64,000 nucleotides of DNA from Gracilibacillus alcaliphilus. GTDB taxonomy: Bacteria; Bacillota; Bacilli; Bacillales; Amphibacillaceae. The first letter of the stretch is position 1. Each line of letters starts with the position of its first letter. The stretch covers positions 46,458 through 110,457 of the forward strand of contig NZ_JAFBFA010000015.1 of NCBI RefSeq assembly GCF_016909015.1, written 5' to 3'. The notes beneath the pieces are model-generated. The model was not told where the DNA came from and searched no databases. It worked only from the letters and a program-made list of their open reading frames with translations. Position numbers and translations under genes: made by a program. This document shows, piece after piece, positions 42,583 to 50,521 of this stretch.

Positions 42583-43392
42583 TTAGATACTTTCAATAGA
42601 AGCTCCTCGCTGCCATGGAAGCAGTGCATGCATTGCCTTTTTAATAGCAAAATCTGTTAGAAATCCTAACAGTCCTATACTTATCATGCTGGCAATAACC
42701 AGGTCATACCTTAAGAAATAATAAGAATCCCAAAGTACATATCCTAATCCACTGTTAACGGCGACCATCTCTGCTGTTACGGTTAACATCCATGCCGCTC
42801 CAATACCAATTCTCATACCAGCCATAATATTAGGAAGAGCCGCTGGTAAAATAACATACCGTAATGTATGCCATTGATTTGCCCCCATCATTCCGCCAGC
42901 TCTTACTAAATTTTTATCTACTGACTTTACACCATGTATCGTATTAACTAGAATTGGGAAGAATGCAGCTAAAAAAACTAGGAATATCGCTGGTTTATCT
43001 GCAATGCCAAACCAGATAATAGCTAATGGTATCCACGCTACCGGTGGAATGGGGCGAAGCATTTGAATCGTTGGTTCTACCAATTGCTCGATCGGTTTCC
43101 ACCAGCCTATCAAAATACCCATAACAATCGCTGTTACAGTAGCAATACTATATCCAATTAGCACTCTCAACGCACTGTTCCCTGCATCAACCAGCCACTG
43201 ACCGCTATTTGATTCAACGAGCCCTGTCGTCCCGAAGATCCAATCGATCATTGCTGCGATTATACTGGAGGGAGCAGGCAATAAAGCGCTCGATATCAGG
43301 TTGGCCCTTGATAAAAGTTCCCATAGCAGGATAAAAGTAACTGGGACTACAACCTTCAATAAGAGTGACTTTGTTTGTTTTGCCAGTTTCAT
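42583..43392 (-). CDS. ABC transporter permease, SsuC/TauC type
   Basis: 269 residues from the second of two close ATGs (AAAGGAG upstream). Six helices, including VPVTFILLWELLSRAN at the start, and the coupling loop GMRIGIGAAWMLTVTAEMVA preceded by VRAGGMMGANQWHTLRYVILPAALPNI, the EAA-equivalent of this family. Membrane subunit of the nitrate/sulfonate/taurine-type importer. Confidence 0.92.
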   Translation of the reverse strand: MKLAKQTKSLLLKVVVPVTFILLWELLSRANLISSALLPAPSSIIAAMIDWIFGTTGLVESNSGQWLVDAGNSALRVLIGYSIATVTAIVMGILIGWWKPIEQLVEPTIQMLRPIPPVAWIPLAIIWFGIADKPAIFLVFLAAFFPILVNTIHGVKSVDKNLVRAGGMMGANQWHTLRYVILPAALPNIMAGMRIGIGAAWMLTVTAEMVAVNSGLGYVLWDSYYFLRYDLVIASMISIGLLGFLTDFAIKKAMHALLPWQRGASIESI

Positions 43393-43544
43393 GTTCATTC
43401 TCCTTTTTGATATATTTTTTCACCACTGCACGCTGCTAAATTATGATATAGTGAAACTGCCATTAGTGGAGATTTTCTCCTCCCCCGTTAATGTTCTCAA
43501 AAAATATCAAATCGTTCGCCTCATGACACATCACTACTCAGCTA

Positions 43545-44591
43545 TTACTTTCCAAGTTCCTCCGCACTCTTACCTGTTGCCTGCTCGATAAAACGATAAT
43601 CCATATGTTCCACCGCTTCTTCTCTTACATCGGACTGAATATACTGGAGATCCTCCATCATCTCTGCAATTGCTAATGTTTCATCTAAATGCATTTGGTA
43701 ATCAGGAAAAGAATTTTTCATCGCCTCTCTACTTACCTCTTCACTTAACGAGGTATTTTCACTTAATACATCTAACCAAAGATCCGGATTCTCCTCCAAA
43801 TCCCCTACCAGACTTACAATCCCGCCAACTACCTCATACAAGGCATCTTCCTTCTCTTCAATGACATCGGATCGTGTCACGATTAAATTTGTTAAGTTAC
43901 CTGCATTTTGTTCATATGGATAGACAAAGTGTTTTCCTGCTTCACTTAAACGAATCTGCGAAGCAAATGGTTCCACTGTTGAAATCATGTCTACTTCCCC
44001 ACTCTCTAAAGCACTTGCATGGTCTGCAGGATTCGCAATATTAATAATTTCCAGATCTTCTACTGGATCAATACCATGCAGCATGAATTCTCCTCGCATA
44101 TGGATATCTTGTGCATTCCCCCTGGAGGCCGCTACCCTGAACTTCTCTCCAGATTGCTTATGCTGTTCAATCAAATCTTTGAATCCATCCCAATCGTTTT
44201 CTTCAAGAGGCACATCATTTCCAACTAAAATCTCAGATCCTCCATTGATTTGACCAGAGATAGCCACTAAATCAAATCCTTTATCTAAAGCTGTAATGTA
44301 ATGGAGATAGGTCACTTGAGCTACATCTAAACTCTCGGAAACCAATGCTGTCAACACATCATTACCAGAGGCAAAGCTTGTTGCTTCAATATTTACATCC
44401 TCTACATAATCGGGTGTTAATGACATCGTTAAGCAATGTGCACATGTTGCATAACCTAGTGCTAAACTGTCTGCTGTCGACACTTCCGAAGAAGTATCTG
44501 TTTCTCCTTGATTGGATCCGCAAGCACTTAGCAACATAAGAACTGCACCTAGCATAGCCAACCATAACCTGTTTCTATTTCGATTCAACAT
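43545..44591 (-). CDS. ABC transporter substrate-binding lipoprotein, SsuA/NMT1-like, with CxxC motif
   Basis: 348 residues; signal peptide with lipobox LSAC (Cys24). The ligand domain has the family pattern of nitrate/sulfonate/taurine-binding proteins (GNDVLTALVSESLDVAQVTYLHYITAL, GEVDMISTVEPFASQI). Unusually the first strand, which normally reads like GYxPxxxxP, contains Cys50-Ala-His-Cys53, a CxxC pair that could form a disulfide or bind metal near the ligand cleft. A 152-bp gap separates it from the permease gene; it follows allC by 132 bp. Confidence 0.88.
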   Translation of the reverse strand: MLNRNRNRLWLAMLGAVLMLLSACGSNQGETDTSSEVSTADSLALGYATCAHCLTMSLTPDYVEDVNIEATSFASGNDVLTALVSESLDVAQVTYLHYITALDKGFDLVAISGQINGGSEILVGNDVPLEENDWDGFKDLIEQHKQSGEKFRVAASRGNAQDIHMRGEFMLHGIDPVEDLEIINIANPADHASALESGEVDMISTVEPFASQIRLSEAGKHFVYPYEQNAGNLTNLIVTRSDVIEEKEDALYEVVGGIVSLVGDLEENPDLWLDVLSENTSLSEEVSREAMKNSFPDYQMHLDETLAIAEMMEDLQYIQSDVREEAVEHMDYRFIEQATGKSAEELGK

Positions 44592-44647
44592 AGACTCATC
44601 CTCTCACACTCTAGGTGTTCTCTTTTTATTTGTTGTCTCTATTTTCA

Positions 44648-44673
44648 TTGCTTGGAACTGTTCCAACAAGCAA
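44648..44673. other. Inverted repeat between allC and the binding-protein gene
   Basis: TTGCTTG and CAAGCAA arms with an inner GAAC/GTTC pair; no T tract. Possible mRNA processing or attenuation point that would raise binding-protein message over allC. Confidence 0.4.
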
Positions 44674-44723
44674 CCTGTTATATTATTTGCCAGTCTTTTT
44701 TTGAATTTCTTTATCCATCTGCT

Positions 44724-45932
44724 TTAGTAAGCCAGTTTAAACAAAGTATCTTCTAAGACAGCCATGCCTTGTACTAAACTCTGTTCAGCCGTAAACTCAA
44801 ACGGTGAATGACTGATTCCTGATTGACTGGGAACAAAGATCATCGCAGTTGGCACCATCGTAGCTGTCACTTGAGAATCATGGGCAGCGCCACTGTGCAT
44901 CCATTTATATGTGATATGTTTGTCCTCACAGCTTTGGCTTATCTGCTGAATCATCTGATTATCCATTGGTACTGGCTGAGAGGAAAACCATGTTTCAATG
45001 CTAATTTCTACAAATTGTTCTTTAGCAATCCGTTCCATCTCTACTGTCATTTCTTCGGTTATTTCCTCCAATACACTCTTATCAATATGTCGGATATCTA
45101 AAGTAAAAATTGCTTTGCCAGGTACCACATTCGGAATATTAGGTTCCAACTCAAACCGACCGATCGTTGCCACCAGTGGATCACCATATGCACTTGCTAT
45201 AGACAGTAAACTGCTAACCATCTGACTGGCAGCCTTCATTGCGTCCTTACGATAACCCATTGGTGTTGTCCCCGCATGATTAACTTCCCCGATTACCGTG
45301 ACTTGGAGCCGGCGCTGCCCTACAATGCTGTGGACAATGCCGATTTCTATCTCCTCTGTCTCTAATACACTACCTTGTTCTATATGCAATTCGATAAAAG
45401 CTTTCACTTGCTCTCTCGGTTCCTGTACCCCTGAATAATCCCATTTTTTCATGGCATTCTCCATCGATACCCCTTCCGCGTCCTTGATATTTTTCACATC
45501 ATCTATACATGCCTTCCCAAACATACTCTTACTCCCCCACATCGCATAGGGAAATCTACTTCCTTCTTCCTCAGCAAACGCAACAACGGCTATTGTTTTT
45601 CTTGGGCGGCCATGTTTCTTTACTAATCCTAATACAGATAAGGCCCCTCCGATAATTCCGTACTGCCCATCATATATACCTCCAGACACTACTGAATCCA
45701 GGTGAGATCCAGTCATAATGTGCTCATCCGGTCTTTCAGCACCAGGAATTAAGGCGATTAAATTACCGACGGCATCTATTTCGACGTTGAAACCTTCCTC
45801 TTCCAACCAAGTTTTTAACGCTTGCTGAGCCTGATACCAAGCCTCTGAGTAAACCAGCCTCGTTATTCCTCCTCGTCCATCTCTCCCATAGGCGGCAAGC
45901 CATTCTAACTTTTTTAAAACTAAACTAGTCAT
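44724..45932 (-). CDS. allC: Allantoate amidohydrolase / N-carbamoyl-amino-acid hydrolase (M20 family)
   Basis: 402 residues. Binuclear metal site of AllC/HyuC enzymes: MTGSHLDSVVSGGIYDGQYG (His and bridging Asp), AFAEEEGSRFP (Glu pair, around residue 125), ELHIEQGSVLE (His about 191) and GAAHDSQ near the C-terminus. The dimerisation domain contains GEVNHAGTTPMGYRKDA. AllC converts allantoate to ureidoglycine, CO2 and ammonia; relatives hydrolyse N-carbamoyl amino acids or ureidopropionate. Divergence from allantoinase favours allantoate as substrate. First gene of the nine-gene minus-strand operon. Confidence 0.85.
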   Translation of the reverse strand: MTSLVLKKLEWLAAYGRDGRGGITRLVYSEAWYQAQQALKTWLEEEGFNVEIDAVGNLIALIPGAERPDEHIMTGSHLDSVVSGGIYDGQYGIIGGALSVLGLVKKHGRPRKTIAVVAFAEEEGSRFPYAMWGSKSMFGKACIDDVKNIKDAEGVSMENAMKKWDYSGVQEPREQVKAFIELHIEQGSVLETEEIEIGIVHSIVGQRRLQVTVIGEVNHAGTTPMGYRKDAMKAASQMVSSLLSIASAYGDPLVATIGRFELEPNIPNVVPGKAIFTLDIRHIDKSVLEEITEEMTVEMERIAKEQFVEISIETWFSSQPVPMDNQMIQQISQSCEDKHITYKWMHSGAAHDSQVTATMVPTAMIFVPSQSGISHSPFEFTAEQSLVQGMAVLEDTLFKLAY

Positions 45933-46021
45933 GTAATCATCTCCTTTGAATACTAATCAACTCTTTCCCTTTGTGTATGCCATTTATCATCATACGAAAA
46001 TATTCCTTCTTTCAAGTTCTC

Positions 46022-46072
46022 TGTTAAGTTACCTCACACAATACTTCGCAATCCTTCCATATTTGCTATGAT
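46022..46072 (+). promoter_or_regulatory. TnrA/GlnR-type box and allB promoter
   Basis: TGTTAAGTTACCTCACA (46022-46038) has the full core TGTNA-N7-TNACA. On the plus strand a weak -35 TTCGCA (46045-46050) and -10 TATGAT (46067-46072), 16 bp apart, put the box centre near -49. Being palindromic and placed between divergent genes, it could also act on allC. Confidence 0.65.
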
Positions 46073-46110
46073 GATGTATAAATTAACTTGGTACAAAGGA
46101 GTTCTTTGAC

Positions 46111-47466
46111 ATGTCACATTCGAGAGTGATTACTAATGGAAAAGTTGTAACAGAAGCTGGGGTTTTCCAAGAGGATATCGAGATTACAGAAGGAACTATC
46201 AGGAGAATTAGTGAGAATATACCTAAACACCCCAACGTGGAGCCTATAGACGCAGAAGGACAATACGTGCTCCCCGGTATGATAGACACCCATGTACATA
46301 TGAATGAACCTGGGCGAACAGAGTGGGAGGGGTTTGAAACTGGATCAAAGGCACTGGCTGCAGGCGGAACCACCGCCTATATCGATATGCCGCTCAATGC
46401 GCTGCCAGCTACTTCTACCCGACAGGCATTACAGCAAAAAATAGAGATTGCCTCTACCAAAAACTATCTCGATTATGCTTTTTACGGTGCCTTAACACCA
46501 GATAATCTCGATCATTTAGAAGAACTGGCTGAAGCTGGTGCTGTGGCTTTTAAATGCTTCCTCTCCACCTATCAGGCAGAAGTTCCCGGTGACTTCCAAA
46601 GCATTAATGACCTTACTTTGTTAGAAGGTATGAAGCGTATTTCTTCGCTAGGAAAAATACTACTTATTCACTGTGAGAATGCAGCGATTACAGATGGTCT
46701 AGCGCTTGAGAAAATAAAGCAAGGAAAAAAAAGTGGTTATGACTTTGTAGAATCTCGTCCGATTATTGCAGAAGTCGAAGCCGTTTCTCGCGTTATTCAT
46801 TTCGCTAAGGAAACAGGCTGTTCCGTTCACATCGTCCATGTAAGTTCTTATGAGACAGTTCAGCTAATTCAGCGGGCGAAACAAGAGGGTGTAGACATTA
46901 CCTTGGAATCCTGTCCCCACTATTTCGCCCTAAATGCAGACGATTTAATGCGCCTCGGATCAGTAGCTAAATGCCAGCCTCCGCTTCGTTATCCAGAAGA
47001 GCAGGAAGCATTGTGGCAGGCTTTAATAATCGGTGACATTGATTGGATAAGCTCGGATCACTCTCCTTGTAGCCCTGAGCTTAAAAAAGGCCATATATTT
47101 GAAACCATGGGTGGGATATCCGGCTGTCAGAACAATGTAGATCTAATGTTTGATCTAGCCGTCAACAAACGGGGCATGAGTGTAATTGACTTTGCAAAAC
47201 TTATCGCAGCAAATCCAGCTAAACGTTTCGCCATTCCCAATAAGGGTAAAATAGCACTTGGTTATGATGCCGATCTAATACTTATAAATCCTCATCAAAA
47301 CTATACTTTAGAAGCCAAAGATCTTTATTATAAGAATCCGCACAGCCCCTATATTGGAATGGAGATTGGCGCACGCGTTACCAAGACCTTTTTGCGGGGA
47401 GAATTAATTTTCTCTACTGAACAGGGCATCATCGGGGAACCCAAAGGGAGACAATGGTGCAAGTAA
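46111..47466 (+). CDS. allB: Allantoinase
   Basis: 451 residues; opens the hydantoin ring of allantoin to allantoate. Metal ligands of the AllB/dihydroorotase group: His61 and His63 (DTHVHMNEPGRTEWEGF), carbamylated Lys148 (VAFKCFLST), His187 (LIHCEN), His243 (IVHVSS) and Asp316 (SSDHSPC). The phrases PGRTEWEGF and TLESCPHYF are typical of allantoinase rather than dihydropyrimidinase. ATG follows AAAGGAG. Divergent from allC and followed by a terminator. Confidence 0.92.
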   Translation: MSHSRVITNGKVVTEAGVFQEDIEITEGTIRRISENIPKHPNVEPIDAEGQYVLPGMIDTHVHMNEPGRTEWEGFETGSKALAAGGTTAYIDMPLNALPATSTRQALQQKIEIASTKNYLDYAFYGALTPDNLDHLEELAEAGAVAFKCFLSTYQAEVPGDFQSINDLTLLEGMKRISSLGKILLIHCENAAITDGLALEKIKQGKKSGYDFVESRPIIAEVEAVSRVIHFAKETGCSVHIVHVSSYETVQLIQRAKQEGVDITLESCPHYFALNADDLMRLGSVAKCQPPLRYPEEQEALWQALIIGDIDWISSDHSPCSPELKKGHIFETMGGISGCQNNVDLMFDLAVNKRGMSVIDFAKLIAANPAKRFAIPNKGKIALGYDADLILINPHQNYTLEAKDLYYKNPHSPYIGMEIGARVTKTFLRGELIFSTEQGIIGEPKGRQWCK

Positions 47467-47489
47467 GCTAAAACGTTAAAAATTGCTAA

Positions 47490-47535
47490 CTAAGAAGAAG
47501 GGCAGACCCATTCCTGGATCTGCCCTTTTTCTTAG
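47490..47535. terminator. Terminator behind allB
   Basis: Stem CTAAGAAGAAGGGCAGA paired with TCTGCCCTTTTTCTTAG, T-rich on both strands; 24 bp after the allB stop and also downstream of the convergent SIS gene. Confidence 0.88.
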
Positions 47536-47650
47536 TTTAATAAATAGCCGTTTTTCTCTAAAAACCTGAACCTACCGATAATCATTTGATTGATGGTTCG
47601 AATAGCGATGCAGCGACTACACGTTTGCCCTCGCCTTATTTGCCTATTAC

Positions 47651-48391
47651 CTACATATAATGAATCTGTTCTTTGTAACGCTCAAATAATTGGGCATTGT
47701 AATCATCGCCACCGTCCAAATTGGCACTGCGGAAGATCGGGATATCCTTGCCTTCCTGCTCAAACATCTCAATCATTTTCAATACAATCGAATGAATCGT
47801 GAAACTGCCTACGATCGTTGATATTGGTGCAACTTTTTGAGAAAGAGAGTGAATAGAAACAACCGCATCACCTGGTTCGCCTCCATTATCAATTACAATA
47901 TCACTGACTTCAAATAATCGTTTGCCTGACGAGTGTCGTGAGGAGACCTGCTGAGAGTAAGTCACATTGGTTAAGCTAATAATCGTGACTCCTCTTTCCT
48001 TTGCCTCCAACGCCATGTCAATAGCCACAGGATTTCTTCCTGACACTGAATGAATAAACAGCACGTCGCCCGCCTTTACTGGCTTAGCATCCAGCAGGAT
48101 GCTGCCGTAGCCTTCCAGCCTTTCCAGCTGGCTTGTTAATGTAACCGGCTCTACATTCAGCATCAGGCTGGGGCTGAAGATGGGATTAAACAAGGCAAAT
48201 CCCCCAGCACGATAAAAGGCATCTTCTGTAATGATCCCCGCATGGGAAGCACCGAACAAATAGATCGAATGACCATTGGATACAGCCTCCGCCATCTGTT
48301 TTGCTGCTTTCCCGATCTCCTTTTCTTCTTTTTCCAGAATAAAATCAAGTGCAGTAGTAATTTTATCGTAATACTCTTTCATATATGTCAT
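47651..48391 (-). CDS. SIS-domain phosphosugar-binding protein
   Basis: 246 residues with one sugar isomerase domain (UPF0309-like). Phosphosugar-binding segments: YLFGASHAGIITEDAFYRAGG (residues about 44-64) and DVLFIHSVSGRNPVAIDMALEAKERG. Such proteins isomerise or bind aldose/ketose phosphates. It is the last gene of a PTS operon (12 bp after EIIC), so it likely acts on the phosphorylated sugar delivered by that PTS. ATG follows GGAAGGTG. Confidence 0.88.
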   Translation of the reverse strand: MTYMKEYYDKITTALDFILEKEEKEIGKAAKQMAEAVSNGHSIYLFGASHAGIITEDAFYRAGGFALFNPIFSPSLMLNVEPVTLTSQLERLEGYGSILLDAKPVKAGDVLFIHSVSGRNPVAIDMALEAKERGVTIISLTNVTYSQQVSSRHSSGKRLFEVSDIVIDNGGEPGDAVVSIHSLSQKVAPISTIVGSFTIHSIVLKMIEMFEQEGKDIPIFRSANLDGGDDYNAQLFERYKEQIHYM

Positions 48392-48403
48392 CTTTTCACC
48401 TTC

Positions 48404-49681
48404 CTATCCGAATATTTTGGCTATCCAATCACCGATGAATGACCAAAGAGAAAAATCATTTCCACCAAAAATAACAATCCAATCAGCTATTGTTCCATTT
48501 AAGACAGGCACCGATAATCCGACAAGAAGAATCATGACAATCCCTGCCACAGCAGATCCGGCGATAGCACCCTTTAATCCGCCTGTACCATTTCCGATAA
48601 TAGCGGCTGTCCCAATCTCAAAGAAACAGGTAATTGTAAGCGGCACAATAACAAAGCTAAAGATACCCAAACTTCCGGTAATAAAGATGGTGGCCACCGA
48701 TGTAATCATCGATACAATAAAACCAATTAACACAGCGTTCGGTGCAAATGGGAATAAAATCGGCGCATCCAATGCAGGTACGGCGTTTGGAATCCACTTC
48801 TGCGAAATCCCTTGGAATGCCGGGATAATTTCGGCAAGCATCATCCGTACCCCAAGTAATAAAATCGTTAAACCGGCACCGAATAAAACCCCTTGCATTA
48901 AGCTGTAGATCACGATATTCTGCTCGGCACCAAATGCAGCAGCTGCCGGATTAAACCCAATAATAATGCTTACCACTAAATAAACTAAAAACATGGTTAT
49001 CGAAGATGTAATACTTATTTCACGTAAAAATTCCGTTGACTTAGGGAACTTAATATCTTCAGATGACTTTCCTTTATTGCCAAACAGCTTACCAACCCCA
49101 GCGGAAATAAGGGAAAGAATCGTGGTTGGGTGACCAATAATAAAATCATCAGATCCCGTCACTTTTCGGACAAATGGGCGTAATAATGCCGGTGCAATAA
49201 TAATGTATAAAGCCGTCATAATTGAGGCAAAGATAATGATTTGCGTATTACTTAAATTGTTTTCTACTCCAACGGCAACAAAAACAAATGGAAACCAGAA
49301 CAACATATGACCAGTTAAAAAGACATGCTTAATTTTCGTAAAACGAGCGACTAACAAATTGATCGCAAATGCTACAAGCATTGCTATCCCAATTTGTGTT
49401 CCATACTGACTAAGTACTTGATCTGATCCAAGCGCCGGATTTACCTCGGTTTCCTGGATATCATACATCAAATTAAAGCCGGCCGTTAAAGGCTCGATGG
49501 AGCTAACCAGAATATTTGTCCCCTGTGTTAAAATCACAACGCCAATAATTGTTTTCGCTGTACCAGAAACGACCGATGATAAGTCCTTCTTTAACAACAA
49601 CAGCCCTACTAGTGCTATTAAACCTAAAAAGATAGCCGGCTCACGGATAATTTCAATAACAAAATTCATTAGTGATTCCAC
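48404..49681 (-). CDS. PTS transporter subunit IIC, UlaA (ascorbate-type) family
   Basis: 425 residues, about ten membrane helices. UlaA-family phrases: VVILTQGTNILVSSIEPL, KHVFLTGHMLFWFPFVFVAVG, LGVRMMLAEIIPAFQGISQKWIPNAVPALDAP and GNGTGGLKGAIAGSAVAG. The family includes L-ascorbate transporters but many members carry other, unassigned sugars or polyols. GTG start with GAGGG upstream; an ATG 12 bases later is possible. Separated from EIIB by 110 bp containing a palindromic repeat. Confidence 0.9.
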   Translation of the reverse strand: MESLMNFVIEIIREPAIFLGLIALVGLLLLKKDLSSVVSGTAKTIIGVVILTQGTNILVSSIEPLTAGFNLMYDIQETEVNPALGSDQVLSQYGTQIGIAMLVAFAINLLVARFTKIKHVFLTGHMLFWFPFVFVAVGVENNLSNTQIIIFASIMTALYIIIAPALLRPFVRKVTGSDDFIIGHPTTILSLISAGVGKLFGNKGKSSEDIKFPKSTEFLREISITSSITMFLVYLVVSIIIGFNPAAAAFGAEQNIVIYSLMQGVLFGAGLTILLLGVRMMLAEIIPAFQGISQKWIPNAVPALDAPILFPFAPNAVLIGFIVSMITSVATIFITGSLGIFSFVIVPLTITCFFEIGTAAIIGNGTGGLKGAIAGSAVAGIVMILLVGLSVPVLNGTIADWIVIFGGNDFSLWSFIGDWIAKIFG

Positions 49682-49711
49682 TACTGATCCCTCACTTTGC
49701 TTATTAGTGCG

Positions 49712-49787
49712 TGTTCAAAAAGCCCGCAGAAGGCTGTCATCACATTACAGAGATGCGCTGCCTCTCTCTTAACGAACTTTTTGAACA
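49712..49787. repeat. Small palindromic intergenic repeat, copy 2
   Basis: Begins TGTTCAAAAAGCCCG, the same arm as at 1605, and ends CTTTTTGAACA, giving an 11-bp terminal inverted repeat. Sits between EIIB and EIIC genes of the PTS operon. Confidence 0.55.
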
Positions 49788-49791
49788 TCTT

Positions 49792-50076
49792 TTATTCACT
49801 TTTTATTTCTGCCTGTGCCTTCTCTTTAATCTCTGCCTTATCGACAAAGCTGTTGATGACGACAACAGGTGTACTGGTGGCAGACTTGATATTCCCGGCT
49901 AATTCATTGCTTGTAAAAATATAATCACAGCTCGTTCCTGTTGCAGAGCTTACATCTCCAGTAAATACATCTGCTTCAATTCCTAAATCCTTTAGCACCG
50001 CATCCAAGTTCATCTTTAATACCATAGAAGATCCTAACCCAAAACCACACACCGTCATTATTTTTAATTTACTCAT
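49792..50076 (-). CDS. PTS subunit IIB, ascorbate/galactitol-type
   Basis: 94 residues from ATG 50076, which overlaps the EIIA stop region by eight bases. The phosphoryl-accepting cysteine is in the N-terminal loop VCGFGLGSSMVLKM (about Cys10), as in UlaB. Takes phosphate from EIIA and passes it to the sugar bound by the UlaA-like EIIC. Confidence 0.92.
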   Translation of the reverse strand: MSKLKIMTVCGFGLGSSMVLKMNLDAVLKDLGIEADVFTGDVSSATGTSCDYIFTSNELAGNIKSATSTPVVVINSFVDKAEIKEKAQAEIKSE

Positions 50077-50521
50077 TTGTAACACTTCCCTCTGTTATAA
50101 TTTGATATGCCTCTTCGGCAGAATTTACTTCCCTCAGCCGTTTGACAGCTTCTTCTTTCATAAGAAAAATAGATAATTGTTCAATCATTTTAAGGTGAGA
50201 TTCATCCCCTTTTGCCGAGAAAGAAAACACCAAATCAACCGGGTCATTCTCCTTACTGTGAAAGGCAACAGGTTCCTTTAGAATAGCTAAGGCTAAGGCA
50301 TTCTCAAATACACTTGCACTTGGTCTGGCATGTGCTATCGCAATCCCTGGCGCAATCACGATATAGGGACCATTTTTTTCTACGGATTGAATCATGCTGT
50401 TGACATAATCCTCTGAAACCGCACCAGATCTTGCGAGTAATTGACCGGATGCTTGAATAGCCTCTTTCCAGTCATCTGCTTCTACTTGTACTGCTATATG
50501 ATCCTTTTCTAAATCCTTCAA
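50069..50521 (-). CDS. PTS subunit IIA, UlaC (fructose/mannitol-like) type
   Basis: 150 residues. The best start is TTG 50521, eight bases after GGAGG and overlapping the regulator's TGA by the sequence TTGA; an in-frame GTG five codons earlier is poorly placed. The phosphorylated histidine is in GIAIAHARPSASV, followed by the conserved PVAFHSKENDPVDLVFSFSA. Receives phosphate from HPr and donates to EIIB, and can also phosphorylate the PRD regulator encoded just upstream. Confidence 0.9.
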   Translation of the reverse strand: MKDLEKDHIAVQVEADDWKEAIQASGQLLARSGAVSEDYVNSMIQSVEKNGPYIVIAPGIAIAHARPSASVFENALALAILKEPVAFHSKENDPVDLVFSFSAKGDESHLKMIEQLSIFLMKEEAVKRLREVNSAEEAYQIITEGSVTNE

